Shown here: positions 1-9,169 of the stretch, piece by piece | Layout: each line of letters begins with the position of its first letter | How positions within the stretch are numbered: the stretch's first letter is position 1 | DNA from: Pythium myriotylum | Taxonomy: Eukaryota > Oomycota > Peronosporomycetes > Pythiales > Pythiaceae | Direction: 5' to 3' | DNA: 64,000 nucleotides | Assembly (NCBI GenBank): GCA_023091665.1 | Contig: JALJCQ010000003.1 | Coordinates: 186,001 to 250,000, forward strand | Made by a program: the position numbers and the translations under genes | The notes under the pieces: model-generated | The model's database searches: none | What the model saw: only the letters and a program-made list of their open reading frames with translations | What the model was told of the DNA's origin: nothing

Positions 1-139
1 AGAGCGGTCCGTTGATGCAGTAGGTGGCGTCGCCCACGACGGACACTTTCTGGCACCCGGGAGCCTGCGCGGAGACCGAGGCGGAGTGGGTGGCGACTGC
101 GAGTGCGGCGACGGAGAAGAGGATCGCGGAGATCTTCAT
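1..139 (-). CDS. Secreted cysteine-rich module protein, 5' part only (gene A)
   Basis: The start codon is the complement of 137-139 and the gene runs off the left edge of the window. What is visible encodes a signal peptide opening with MKISAIL and ending near SVSAQAPGC, then the first part of the cysteine module (cysteines in PGC, TYC). It is the mirror copy of the first 139 bases of the gene at 5594-7144, inside an inverted repeat that also covers the promoter. The full length and number of modules cannot be judged. The family is not one I can name; secretion is inferred from the signal peptide. Confidence 0.8.
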   Translation of the reverse strand, partial: MKISAILFSVAALAVATHSASVSAQAPGCQKVSVVGDATYCINGPL

Positions 140-214
140 GTTGGTGAATTGGTGGGTTGGTGGTGTTTGTGCTGGGCTGTGCTTGCGGATCCGCTGGCTT
201 GACTTGTTGGTGGC

Positions 215-230
215 AAGTTGGAGAGTGAGC
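215..230 (-). promoter_or_regulatory. Oomycete-type initiator of gene A
   Basis: Mirror of 5503-5518; reads GCTCACTCTCCAACTT on the minus strand, close to the oomycete initiator consensus, about 75 bp before the ATG. Confidence 0.6.
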
Positions 231-540
231 TGTCGATGGGAGCACGGATTAACGGTCTTGGTGCGAGGCGACGCGAGGCGACACGAGGCGACGCGAGTGG
301 GCGTGACTGCCGAGTCCAGTCGGTGTGACGTCGGTTCAGTAGTGTAGGCGGTGTACTGTAGAAGCGATGAAGGGTCTCCGTCTCGCGGTGGTGGTGGCTG
401 CTACAGTAGTCACTTTCGTATGTGACAATGGTAGGCGTTGATGGTGCAGGAGGAGAGCAGTGTCTAAACGTCGTTTCTTGGGTTCGACATTTTGAGTATA
501 GCCGGGTCGGTATCGTTTGCTTGGGGTAGCTGATGACTAG

Positions 541-1505
541 GAGCGAGTCGACTTTTCGATTTTTTGTTGTCCTCGCCGATAAAGTTGATCGTGATCAAGC
601 GCGTTTACATCGCACACAATCGAAGAGCAATCCACTGAACTGAAGATCAATCGGCACGTGCCTCTGGGAGAAGGGGCGGAGTAAATGGATGCAGTGCTCC
701 CAAGTCTGCCAGAACAAGGAACAAACTTTATACACTTCGAAGTAAATATTTTGGTTGATTTTGTTGTAAAAGGCATAACTGCGCGATGCATGGGATGGTA
801 CCAAGTAAGATATCAGCAAAACACCTGCTGGTTGGGTGTTGCAATGGACTATTGCATAGGCCCACGCCGTAGGTCAGTTCTTTTTCACCTTCTCGACACT
901 CGTGTTTCATCACTAGCGGGATGCCCAGCGTGTCCCACTGACGTTTAGTTTGTCCGAGTTGATGAATAGACGATAGTCCACTTTGAACTTGGTCGAGAAG
1001 AGAATATTTGGTTTGGTGGGTGATACGGCAATTGCGGCGGCGGGGGTCGTACTGAAGCAATCCTTAACTGACGAAAGGTCTGACGATGTGACACGGATGT
1101 AACGAGCTTGCTGCTGCTGCGGATGCAACTGAGCAACTGAAGCCTATTGAGTTCATCCTGTGAATCCGGATAGCTAAGTTGCTGATGATTGCAAAGCAAT
1201 ACCTGTGAGCGAGAAGGAGAACGGGGAGCTAGCTTTACGAGTTTTCTTACTACGTAGTACTATCAACGTGCGAATGGTAAAGCGTATAATCCTGTCAGCG
1301 AAGTGGCTCAGGGGTGACGTTGAGCGCTAAGAAGTTGAATTCAGGCCTACTATTCGGACTCACTACTGCACAACATATCATCAAGTTCTATTCGCGCTTT
1401 TCGCAACGTACGAAAACTCACCAAAAAATGTAGAACTTTTTTATGGTTAGGAGCATGAGCGGTTGATTCAAAGGTCAATTCGCCCCGTTCGGACACGCGA
1501 AGAGT
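541..1505. other. Intergenic, no gene seen
   Basis: Only short overlapping open frames without recognisable domains. I see no RNA gene or clear repeat. It separates two minus-strand paralogues and includes the downstream flank of the gene at 1506-1862. Confidence 0.5.
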
Positions 1506-1862
1506 CTAGTCACGGAGCATCTTCTTCGTCGACTTCGCCTGAGCCTGCACCTTGGAACGGTCCCAGACGCAGCCCCAGGCGCCGGTGGGCAGAGGCTGGC
1601 AGTTAGCCCAGGTAGGAGCTGTGCACTTGCCCGTGGCCTTGTTGTACGACGGGAGGTTCGGGCGGCAGGCTTCCACAGCCGCATTGCCTGCCTGTGGACA
1701 TCGGTCGCCACCCTTGCGGGCAATTGAACCCGAGCAGATCGAACCGTTGATGCAGTAGGTGGCGTCACCGACAACTGAGACCTTCTTGCAGCCAGCGGCC
1801 TGCGCGGAGACCGAGGAGACAGCCACGGCGGCGACGGCGAGGAAAACAGCGGAAATCTTCAT
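1506..1862 (-). CDS. Small secreted 8-cysteine module protein (gene B)
   Basis: 118 residues: signal peptide of about 20 residues (MKISAVFLAVAAVAVSS...SAQA), one copy of the module, and a short basic tail (WDRSKVQAQAKSTKKMLRD). The module has eight cysteines, in the contexts GC-KK, TYC, ICSG, DRCPQAG, EACRP, GKCTAP, ANCQ and GCVWD. The same tail ends the multi-module genes at 3126 and 5594, so B looks like the minimal single-module form of the family. No Thr/Pro linker is present. It is presumably secreted to the cell surface or apoplast; a function cannot be named from sequence. The start is supported by the conserved MKIS opening and an initiator about 55 bp upstream. Confidence 0.85.
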   Translation of the reverse strand: MKISAVFLAVAAVAVSSVSAQAAGCKKVSVVGDATYCINGSICSGSIARKGGDRCPQAGNAAVEACRPNLPSYNKATGKCTAPTWANCQPLPTGAWGCVWDRSKVQAQAKSTKKMLRD

Positions 1863-1915
1863 CGTTCAGGGAGGGAAAGGCTTGGAGTTGTTTGTAGTCT
1901 TGGCTAGTTGTGGGC

Positions 1916-1931
1916 AAGTTTGGGAATGGGC
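1916..1931 (-). promoter_or_regulatory. Oomycete-type initiator of gene B
   Basis: The minus strand reads GCCCATTCCCAAACTT, followed by GCC, a near-match to the oomycete initiator; it lies about 55 bp upstream of the ATG. Confidence 0.65.
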
Positions 1932-3044
1932 AATTGATCGAACCTTGCTCCGCCGATTAGGCGGGTTCTCGACGATAGAGATCGAGTACCGTAGTGTGCG
2001 CCCTGACAAGCATGTCAAGTGCAGAGCAGCGAGCCCGCCCCTAGCGCCATCATCACTTGGCGCTTGTAGAGTCATGATAGAGGCTGTGACAGGGAGAATT
2101 GGAGTTGATGGTGTGGGAGGAGGACGGGTAAACGTTGCGTGTTGTGCATAGGCAGGGAGGGACGCGCAGCGTACAGTTCGAAACTCTCTATTCGAGATGA
2201 AAAGAGAGCATCCAGTCTCAGAGGTCATTGTCACTAACTGACGGCGGGGTCATTGTCACTAACTGACGGCGGACTAAGACGTAAGTTCTCTTCACGTCTT
2301 TTCTAGCAAACAGAACGGAGCGGGAAGCCCCGACATGGTGCTTTCTTTCTTGCATACGGTACAATCGACATGAACTCTGTGGCACGTTCGCGACACCGAG
2401 TAACTGCTTTCATGGATTATTTTGGAGTCGAATCGCTTGGAGATGAATTGAGGCTAGCCCGATCCGCTGGCGACTGTTTGCTTTGGCTTTAGCTTGCAAC
2501 CGATAGGAGCCACATTGCAGAAGACCCTGTTCGTCTCCCATGTCCCACAGACAGTGCGTGTGTTGCGGAAGTGCAAAGTGTCGGGTGGCTTGATCATTCG
2601 TGCTGTCTCAAGCTCCTAGAACGGATGCAAAGGCCATACAACACGCTCTTCAAGACGCGCCCTTCCCGGTCCTCTAACTGCCCACACGCTGCCTGGGTGT
2701 GGGGAATCTCCCTCCACCCACTTCATCAAATTTCTTGCGGGCACCGGATCCGGGGGAAATCTCTGTAAGCTGATTCCTGCTGTGACAAGCGCTGTGAGTC
2801 GACACTTGCACCGTTACATTATACTGTGAAACATGATATTGGACGGGCTATGCACACTATAGAGAGCGATCAGACTGCGCTCCTCCCACTGATCAACTCA
2901 CTGTCACAACAAGATTTCAGCCACGCAGCCGACGGTCTTGGGTTGACTCACTCGCATCTGAGTCAGAGCCACTGACTGCCAGCGCGTGCCTACCGTCGTG
3001 ACTTCAATGGCGACTGGCATTCACACAAACTCTGTTGAGCACGA
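1932..3044. other. Divergent intergenic region between genes B and C
   Basis: About 1.1 kb between two divergently transcribed paralogues. It contains the symmetry centre (about 2866) of the flanking inverted repeat and one 25-bp tandem duplication. No gene is seen. Confidence 0.5.
2223..2272. repeat. 25-bp tandem duplication
   Basis: Two adjacent identical 25-base copies beginning GGTCATTGTCACTAACTGAC, at 2223-2247 and 2248-2272. Confidence 0.9.
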
Positions 3045-3060
3045 GCTCATTCTCAAACTT
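3045..3060 (+). promoter_or_regulatory. Oomycete-type initiator of gene C
   Basis: GCTCATTCTCAAACTT followed by GCC; a very good match to the oomycete initiator consensus, 65-80 bp before the ATG at 3126. Confidence 0.75.
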
Positions 3061-3125
3061 GCCTTCTGCAAGACAAGCTTCTCCCACCCTCTTCCAGGCC
3101 GGTTCTCACTTCCACTACCCACACT

Positions 3126-4220
3126 ATGAAGATCTCTGCCATTCTCGCCACTGTCGCTGCTCTAGCTGTCGCCTCCGCTTCCGCGCAAGCCCCAGGTTGC
3201 CAGAAGGTTTCGGTCGTCGGCGACGCCACGTACTGTATCAGCGGTCCGCTCTGCTCGGGCTCGGTTGCTCGCAAGGGTGGTGACCGCTGCCCACAAGCTG
3301 GTGATGTCGCGGTTGAAGCCTGCCGTCCGAATCTCCCATCGTACAACAAGGCCACAGGCAAGTGCACAGCACCGACGTGGGCCAACTGCCAGGTGCTGCC
3401 GACTGGTGCGTGGGGATGCGTTTGGAACCGCCCAGGTGCACCGGCACCGACACCAGCGGTGACTTCTAGCACGCCAGCTCCAACGCCGGCGCGCACGACA
3501 ACTGCTCCCGTGACGCAAGCTCCAGCGCCAACCCCTGCCCGCACTTCTCCCGCTCCAACCACTGCGGCCCCGACAACCACTACCCCAGCGCCAACGCCTG
3601 CTCGCACCTCCATCGCACCGACGACCACCGCTCCAGTCGTGACAACACCAGCGCCAACAACTGCTCGTCCATCCCCTGCGCCAACAACTACCACGCCAGT
3701 GGCCACTACTCCGGCGCCAACGACACCAGCACCAACGCCGGCCAAGACCTCCCCTACTTCAGCCACGACCACTCCTGCGCCGACGCCAGCACGCACGACC
3801 ACTGCCCCAGTCACAACTACGCCAGCGCCGACGCCAGCACGAACGACCACGGCTCCGACACCGGCTCCAACCACTCAAACGCCAGCCCCCACCCCCGCCA
3901 AGACCACCACCAACACTACCGCGCAGATCCCTGGATTCCAAAAGGTCTCGGTCGTCGGTGACGCCACCTACTACATCAAGGGTCCCATCTGCTCCGGAAC
4001 AGCGGCTCGCAAGGGAGGGGACCGTTGCCCTCAGGCCGGAGACGTGGCCGTCGAGGCGTGCCGTCCTGGTGTGCCGTCTTTTGACAAGGCGACGGGCAAG
4101 TGCACGGCTCCGGTGTGGGCGAACTGCCAGTTGATTCCGACGGGTGCGTGGGGCTGTGTGTGGGACCGCTCGAAGGTTCCAGCGCAGGCCAACTCGGCCA
4201 AGAAGGCTCTCCGCGTCTGA
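3126..4220 (+). CDS. Secreted mucin-like protein with two cysteine modules (gene C)
   Basis: 364 residues. A signal peptide (about 1-21, MKISAILATVAALAVASASA) is followed by an 8-cysteine module (about 23-102), then a Thr/Pro/Ala-rich linker (about 103-262) built from units like APTPARTTTAP, and a second module (about 268-350) with the tail WDRSKVPAQANSAKKALRV. The linker resembles O-glycosylated mucin or cell-wall-protein stalks (inference). The second module has lost exactly the first two cysteines (PGF for PGC, TYY for TYC). Its last 297 bases match those of the gene at 5594 except for one base, which suggests recent gene conversion. Probably a surface or cyst-coat-like protein; the function is not demonstrated. 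Confidence 0.9.
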   Translation: MKISAILATVAALAVASASAQAPGCQKVSVVGDATYCISGPLCSGSVARKGGDRCPQAGDVAVEACRPNLPSYNKATGKCTAPTWANCQVLPTGAWGCVWNRPGAPAPTPAVTSSTPAPTPARTTTAPVTQAPAPTPARTSPAPTTAAPTTTTPAPTPARTSIAPTTTAPVVTTPAPTTARPSPAPTTTTPVATTPAPTTPAPTPAKTSPTSATTTPAPTPARTTTAPVTTTPAPTPARTTTAPTPAPTTQTPAPTPAKTTTNTTAQIPGFQKVSVVGDATYYIKGPICSGTAARKGGDRCPQAGDVAVEACRPGVPSFDKATGKCTAPVWANCQLIPTGAWGCVWDRSKVPAQANSAKKALRV

Positions 4221-5192
4221 ACATATTAAACGTCTGTAGAAGGAGGTTCTACTCAGCTGCCCAGCGATTACTCGAATTCCAACTGTCTTGATCTATGAGG
4301 CGTGACTGGAATACTTCTTAGAGAGAATTTGTAGTAGATTAAGCAGCTACCTCCGTCACGAATACTACGATGCGAACATTTCCTGTATCGACAAATCGTG
4401 ACATGATAGTAGATCCAGTTGCAGCTTTCGTTTGATGCCCCCCCCGCGAGGTTGATCCTGTTCACCTCTCAGCAGTCCTGCTCAAGGCTGTGAGCTGTTA
4501 ATTTAAGCTACGAACATCTCTGCAAAAACATAGAAGAGCCTCATCGGAGCTGACAGTGGGTAATGTCCTCCAGTATTAGTTGCTCAATGCATACTATTTG
4601 ATGTAGTTTAAATCCTACCCTCACAACCTCGTTCTCACTCGATGCTATCGCAAGCACTTCAACCAATACCGTGATTCCTATCACTCGCAACTGTCCTTGT
4701 CCCAGGAGACAAGAGTGTTCGCCCAGAGTCCAAAATTTCCGCGAGAGAGTTGAGAGCTGAGGTTGAAAGTCTCTGCGCAGGAACAGACTTGCACCTCTTC
4801 TGAAATTTTGAGGAACAACATGTCCGTGGGATACGCTAGACAAACACACATGTCTCGGACGAGAACAATTGGGCAGAGCAAACCAAAAGAAAGGCAATAA
4901 AGTCTAAAAGCCAGGAATCAGCAAGTAGAAGCCATGACGCTTTAGGACTCCAATGGAGATTCGCAGTCTGTATGAAGTGAGCACCGGTAATGACCATGAG
5001 CCCCGACCCTCCCACGTCAATAGCGACGCAGCTGATGGCGTCTACGCGAAGACGATGCGTGGATACATCGTACATTGCGTGTAACGCAGTTGCGCTCATT
5101 CGGACCTGGGCAAGATCGGTGAGGACCCAAAAAACCACTACACCCCTCAGAACAGATCTCAACTGAGACAGCACCCTCAACCGCACAAGCGG
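4221..5192. other. Intergenic between genes C and D
   Basis: No convincing gene; the overlapping minus-strand frames around 4541-5186 show no domain. It is the flank just before the right inverted-repeat arm. Confidence 0.45.
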
Positions 5193-5732
5193 CTAGTCAT
5201 CAGCTACCCCCAGCAAATGATACCGACCCGGCTATGCTCAAAATGTCGAACCCAAGAAACGACGTTTAGACACTGCTCTCCTCCTGCACCATCAACGCCT
5301 ACCATTGTCACATACGAAAGTGACTACTGTAGCAGCCACCACCACCGCGAGACGGAGACCCTTCATCGCTTCTACAGTACACCGCCTACACTACTGAACC
5401 GACGTCACACCGACTGGACTCGGCAGTCACGCCCACTCGCGTCGCCTCGTGTCGCCTCGCGTCGCCTCGCACCAAGACCGTTAATCCGTGCTCCCATCGA
5501 CAGCTCACTCTCCAACTTGCCACCAACAAGTCAAGCCAGCGGATCCGCAAGCACAGCCCAGCACAAACACCACCAACCCACCAATTCACCAACATGAAGA
5601 TCTCCGCGATCCTCTTCTCCGTCGCCGCACTCGCAGTCGCCACCCACTCCGCCTCGGTCTCCGCGCAGGCTCCCGGGTGCCAGAAAGTGTCCGTCGTGGG
5701 CGACGCCACCTACTGCATCAACGGACCGCTCT
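5193..5732. repeat. Right arm of 540-bp inverted repeat (partner 1-540)
   Basis: Reverse complement of 1-540. It carries the promoter, 5' UTR, signal peptide and start of the first module of the gene at 5594. Confidence 0.95.
5503..5518 (+). promoter_or_regulatory. Oomycete-type initiator of gene D
   Basis: GCTCACTCTCCAACTT followed by GCC, about 75-90 bp before the ATG at 5594; identical in the mirror copy of gene A. Confidence 0.65.
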
Positions 5733-7144
5733 GTTCGGGCACTCCTGCTCGTAAGGGCGGAGACCGTTGTCCACAGGCCGGCGACGTCGCCGTCGACGCC
5801 TGCCGTCCCAACCTCCCGTCCTACAACAAGGCGACTGGCAAGTGCACGGCCCCAACATGGGCCAACTGCCAGGTGCTGCCCACCGGTGCGTTCGGCTGCG
5901 TGTGGAACCGCGCGGGGGCCTCGGCACCTGCTCCGTATCCAGCGCCCACTCCGGCGGTCCCTACCACCACCACCACACCAGCACCGACTCCAGCACGCAC
6001 GACCACTGCTCCCGTGACGCAGGCGCCAGCCCCGACACCAGCACGCACGAACCCTGTTCCGACGACGTCAGCTCCAACTCCAATCCCCACGCCGGCCAGG
6101 ACGACTCCCAGCACACCCACTTCTGCACCCACGACGACGCTAGCTCCCGTACCAGCACGACCGATCGTCCCTGGATGCCAAAAGGTCTCGGTGGTCGGCG
6201 ATGCCACCTTCTGCATCAGCGGACCGCTGTGCTCGGGCACGCAGGCTCGCAAGGGAGGCGACCGTTGTCCGCAAGCCGGTGATGTCGCTGTGGATGCGTG
6301 CCGCCCTGGTCTCCCGTCGTACAACAAGGCAACTGGCAAATGCACAGCTCCGACGTGGGCCAACTGCCAGGTGCTGCCCACGGGTGCGTGGGGATGTGTG
6401 TGGAACCGTGCGAGCAGTCCGACTCCGGCGCCCACGCCTGCAGTTACTCCCACTCCGGCGTCAACACCGGCGCGCACGACCATCGCCCCAGTCACGACCA
6501 CGCCAGCACCAACCCCTGCGCGTACGTCGCCCACGCCAACCACGACCACGCCAGCTCCCACCACAGCTCGTCCTTCCGCTGCGCCTACGCCGGCGCCGAC
6601 TGTGCCGACACCAGCGCCCATCACAGCCCGTCCATCGTCTGTCCCAACCACAGCCGCTCCAGTGACCACGATCCCGGCACCGACTCCTGCCCGCACTTCG
6701 ACGGCTCCGACGACGCCGGCACCAACGCCGGCAAAGACCTCCCCTCTTCCAACCACGACCACTCCAGCGCCGACGCCAGCGCGAACGACCACTCCCGCGC
6801 CGACGCCAGCGCCCACCCCGGCCAAGGCTGTCAATGTCACCGCCGCACAGATCCCTGGATTCCAAAAGGTCTCGGTCGTCGGTGACGCCACCTACTACAT
6901 CAAGGGTCCCATCTGCTCCGGAACAGCGGCTCGCAAGGGAGGGGACCGTTGCCCTCAGGCCGGAGACGTGGCCGTCGAGGCGTGCCGTCCTGGTGTGCCG
7001 TCTTTTGACAAGGCGACGGGCAAGTGCACGGCTCCGGTGTGGGCGAACTGCCAGTTGATTCCGACGGGTGCGTGGGGCTGTGTGTGGGACCGCTCGAAGG
7101 TTCCAGCGCAGGCCAACTCGGCCAAGAAGGCTCTCCGCGACTGA
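5594..7144 (+). CDS. Secreted mucin-like protein with three cysteine modules (gene D)
   Basis: 516 residues. Signal peptide about 1-26; module 1 about 28-107 and module 2 about 193-272, each with eight cysteines; module 3 about 420-502 with six; Thr/Pro/Ala-rich linkers lie between them, the second being the longer. The tail matches genes B and C. The modules are near-identical in the stretch KVSVVGDAT and in CTAPTWANCQ. It differs from gene C by an extra internal module and linker, so the family appears to grow and shrink by module duplication. Module 3 and the stop-proximal 297 bases are almost identical to gene C, whereas the promoter and first 139 coding bases mirror gene A: a mosaic. Secreted and probably heavily O-glycosylated (inference); no enzyme motif seen. 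Confidence 0.9.
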   Translation: MKISAILFSVAALAVATHSASVSAQAPGCQKVSVVGDATYCINGPLCSGTPARKGGDRCPQAGDVAVDACRPNLPSYNKATGKCTAPTWANCQVLPTGAFGCVWNRAGASAPAPYPAPTPAVPTTTTTPAPTPARTTTAPVTQAPAPTPARTNPVPTTSAPTPIPTPARTTPSTPTSAPTTTLAPVPARPIVPGCQKVSVVGDATFCISGPLCSGTQARKGGDRCPQAGDVAVDACRPGLPSYNKATGKCTAPTWANCQVLPTGAWGCVWNRASSPTPAPTPAVTPTPASTPARTTIAPVTTTPAPTPARTSPTPTTTTPAPTTARPSAAPTPAPTVPTPAPITARPSSVPTTAAPVTTIPAPTPARTSTAPTTPAPTPAKTSPLPTTTTPAPTPARTTTPAPTPAPTPAKAVNVTAAQIPGFQKVSVVGDATYYIKGPICSGTAARKGGDRCPQAGDVAVEACRPGVPSFDKATGKCTAPVWANCQLIPTGAWGCVWDRSKVPAQANSAKKALRD

Positions 7145-7657
7145 ACGAGTGTTGGGGAGTTTAGAGAACGGAGTTCTACCGGACATTAGTTCCTTCTGTG
7201 CATATTCATCCCGCAAAGTTAATCTGAGTTGGCTTTTAACATGATCAGATAACTTCGTTCGTTTTGGTTCTTGAACCTTGGATACAATGCCATTCCTATT
7301 GTAATATCTCATGCGTGTGTTATCGAGTGTTCCGTCATGTGATAGAATCTTCCTGTATTTGAACTCTGACATTTGATTGTTCACAAATTTCGAATTGTCA
7401 GTGTCTTCATCACCACGAGAAGAGTGCTCTTTCGACAAAACTGAGGTTTTCCGGCAGAGTCTGCCGGGAAGAGCCGAGTCGCGAAATTTTCACAACTCAG
7501 CTCTCGGTTTTATGGAGTGACCACTCTCGTTATGCCACGAACAGCGCACTCTTTATTCCACTTAATCATGCTACATCTTTGTCCTTCAGGCGGTTTGTAG
7601 CGGTACAAACGCTGAGATTGTTATATACACTAAAGACAAGTGGCTTGGCGGGAGCTT
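7145..7657. other. Intergenic between gene D and the START/FYVE gene
   Basis: 3' flanks of two convergent genes. The only structure is a short perfect hairpin at 7451-7467 (CCGGCAG, 3-base loop, CTGCCGG). Confidence 0.5.
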
Positions 7658-9169
7658 TCATGATTTGGTTTGCTTCTCCTGAATCACCGCTTGTGTCTGC
7701 CGCACAGCCTGACGGTAAGTTTGTTCAGCCTGTAGACACAACTCATTGATCTGCTGCCACAGCTGCAGTCTCTGAGCGTTGGCTTCGTCCGAGAAACGCT
7801 TGGAACTATGGGTGCTCCCTGCGTCAGATACTCGATCCTCGTCTCCTCTAATCGAGGTCACATCTTCGCTTGAAGAGAGCGTGGCCCTCGGTAACTCGCC
7901 TACTGGAGCTTTAAGTTTCGTTGGCACTGCCGCGATCGCCTGCTGAGGTGGAGACAAACGCTTCGGTTTGTCATCCTCGAACTGCGCGCGGACGCGGTCA
8001 AAAGGCTGCGAGAACTCATAGACTGCAAGTGCCGCTGCGTTATCCATGGTCCGAGCCGTGTGAATGCAGCCCTTGCAAACTTCCACCGACTTGTACACGA
8101 GATCTTCCTTCCCGTTGCCGCCCAACACAAGCTTTTGCGACGTTACACAGCGCGAACAAACCAGAGTGGCGCAGATCTCGCAGCTTGTGAGCGACCGAAT
8201 CGCCGAGAGTGAACGAGCACACTGCACGCACGTCGTCTTGGTCGACAGTTTGTGGCTAAACGAGAGTCTACGCGACTGCCACCCCGGCTGAAACTCTCCT
8301 GGCGCCGCGTGAGATCGTGCCGCCTTCATCCACATGAGCCGCTTTTTCATAGCATTCTCGGTCACTTTGCAAACCGCGATGAGTGCCTCAGCAGCCTGGT
8401 AGGCTGTGACCTTAAAGAGCAGGTCTCCGTTCGGAGCGAGCGAGGTCGTGCTGAAGACCTCTACCACTCCCGGTGCAGTCTGTCGGTACAGCACGATCGC
8501 TGAGTACATGCACCGCAGAACATCTTGGGACTCGAGTGGCGGCACGTCGGGCAGCTCGACGGAGTGGTAGAGTGTGTACCCAACCCGCTGCTTCTGCCCG
8601 TTGTGGTGCACGTCGCGGAAGCCGTTGGCTTCGATGTAGACCATGTCGCGGGCCTTGATGAGCGAGCCAACGTAGGACGTGCGGCAAGACCACTTGAGTC
8701 CAACATACTTGAACGGCTCGCTCGCAGTCGGAATCACAATATCGCGCAGCGTGCGGTGGTAGTAGAAGTCGTCCTGTGTAACGATCGAGCGCATGCGCAT
8801 CGCGGCTTCCGTGGGGATGCACGCGCCGTACATAGCGTCATCGAGCGAGCCCAGCATCGAGCCAGTGACTAAAAGCTTGACCATGGGTGACCACTCGGCA
8901 TGGGCGCGGACTTCATGCGACGCGACGCTCACATGCAGTGGCCGCAGCAGCGCGTGCGGAGGGAATCGTTCTCTTGAGTAGTGGATCTGGATGTTCTCGC
9001 GCTGCTTCACGAGCTTCCACTGCGACGGCTCAAGGGTCAGCTCACCTCCTAAATGCTGCGCGTAGACCTCGAAGACTTGGTCGAGCACGGCCTCGGCTAC
9101 ATGCTCGTACTCCCGACATCGCTCGCGTGAGTAGGCGAGTGGTAGTCGGTACGGAAGCTCAATCCCCAT
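7658..9169 (-). CDS. START domain protein with FYVE-like zinc finger
   Basis: 503 residues counted from the ATG at 9167-9169 (MGIELPYRLP); a longer open frame upstream begins only with TTG. The first half (about 50-245) has the features of the lipid-binding START fold as found in the large oomycete START-FYVE family. At about 310-375 a zinc finger follows with four CxxC-type pairs (CVQC, CEIC, CSRC, CKGC). The basic RRHHCR signature of canonical FYVE fingers is missing, so phosphatidylinositol-3-phosphate binding is uncertain. The C-terminal 130 residues are polar and probably disordered, with a short helical end. Role inferred: lipid sensing or transfer at membranes. Confidence 0.8.
   Translation of the reverse strand: MGIELPYRLPLAYSRERCREYEHVAEAVLDQVFEVYAQHLGGELTLEPSQWKLVKQRENIQIHYSRERFPPHALLRPLHVSVASHEVRAHAEWSPMVKLLVTGSMLGSLDDAMYGACIPTEAAMRMRSIVTQDDFYYHRTLRDIVIPTASEPFKYVGLKWSCRTSYVGSLIKARDMVYIEANGFRDVHHNGQKQRVGYTLYHSVELPDVPPLESQDVLRCMYSAIVLYRQTAPGVVEVFSTTSLAPNGDLLFKVTAYQAAEALIAVCKVTENAMKKRLMWMKAARSHAAPGEFQPGWQSRRLSFSHKLSTKTTCVQCARSLSAIRSLTSCEICATLVCSRCVTSQKLVLGGNGKEDLVYKSVEVCKGCIHTARTMDNAAALAVYEFSQPFDRVRAQFEDDKPKRLSPPQQAIAAVPTKLKAPVGELPRATLSSSEDVTSIRGDEDRVSDAGSTHSSKRFSDEANAQRLQLWQQINELCLQAEQTYRQAVRQTQAVIQEKQTKS

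Larger units (their letters stand above)
1..540. repeat. Left arm of 540-bp inverted repeat (partner 5193-5732)
   Basis: Bases 1-540 are the reverse complement of 5193-5732 with only a couple of mismatches (near 523-530). Paired coordinates sum to 5733. The arm covers the 5' coding part of gene A and about 400 bp of its promoter and upstream sequence. It may continue to the left of the window, because the match is still perfect at base 1. The 4.65-kb loop holds two further members of the same gene family. Confidence 0.95.

Noticed and set aside
3053..6891. Long minus-strand frames (273 and 356 codons) opposite genes C and D
   Set aside because: They arise because the Thr/Pro/Ala codon repeats have no stop on the complement; Val/Gly/Ala repeats have no start context or domain.
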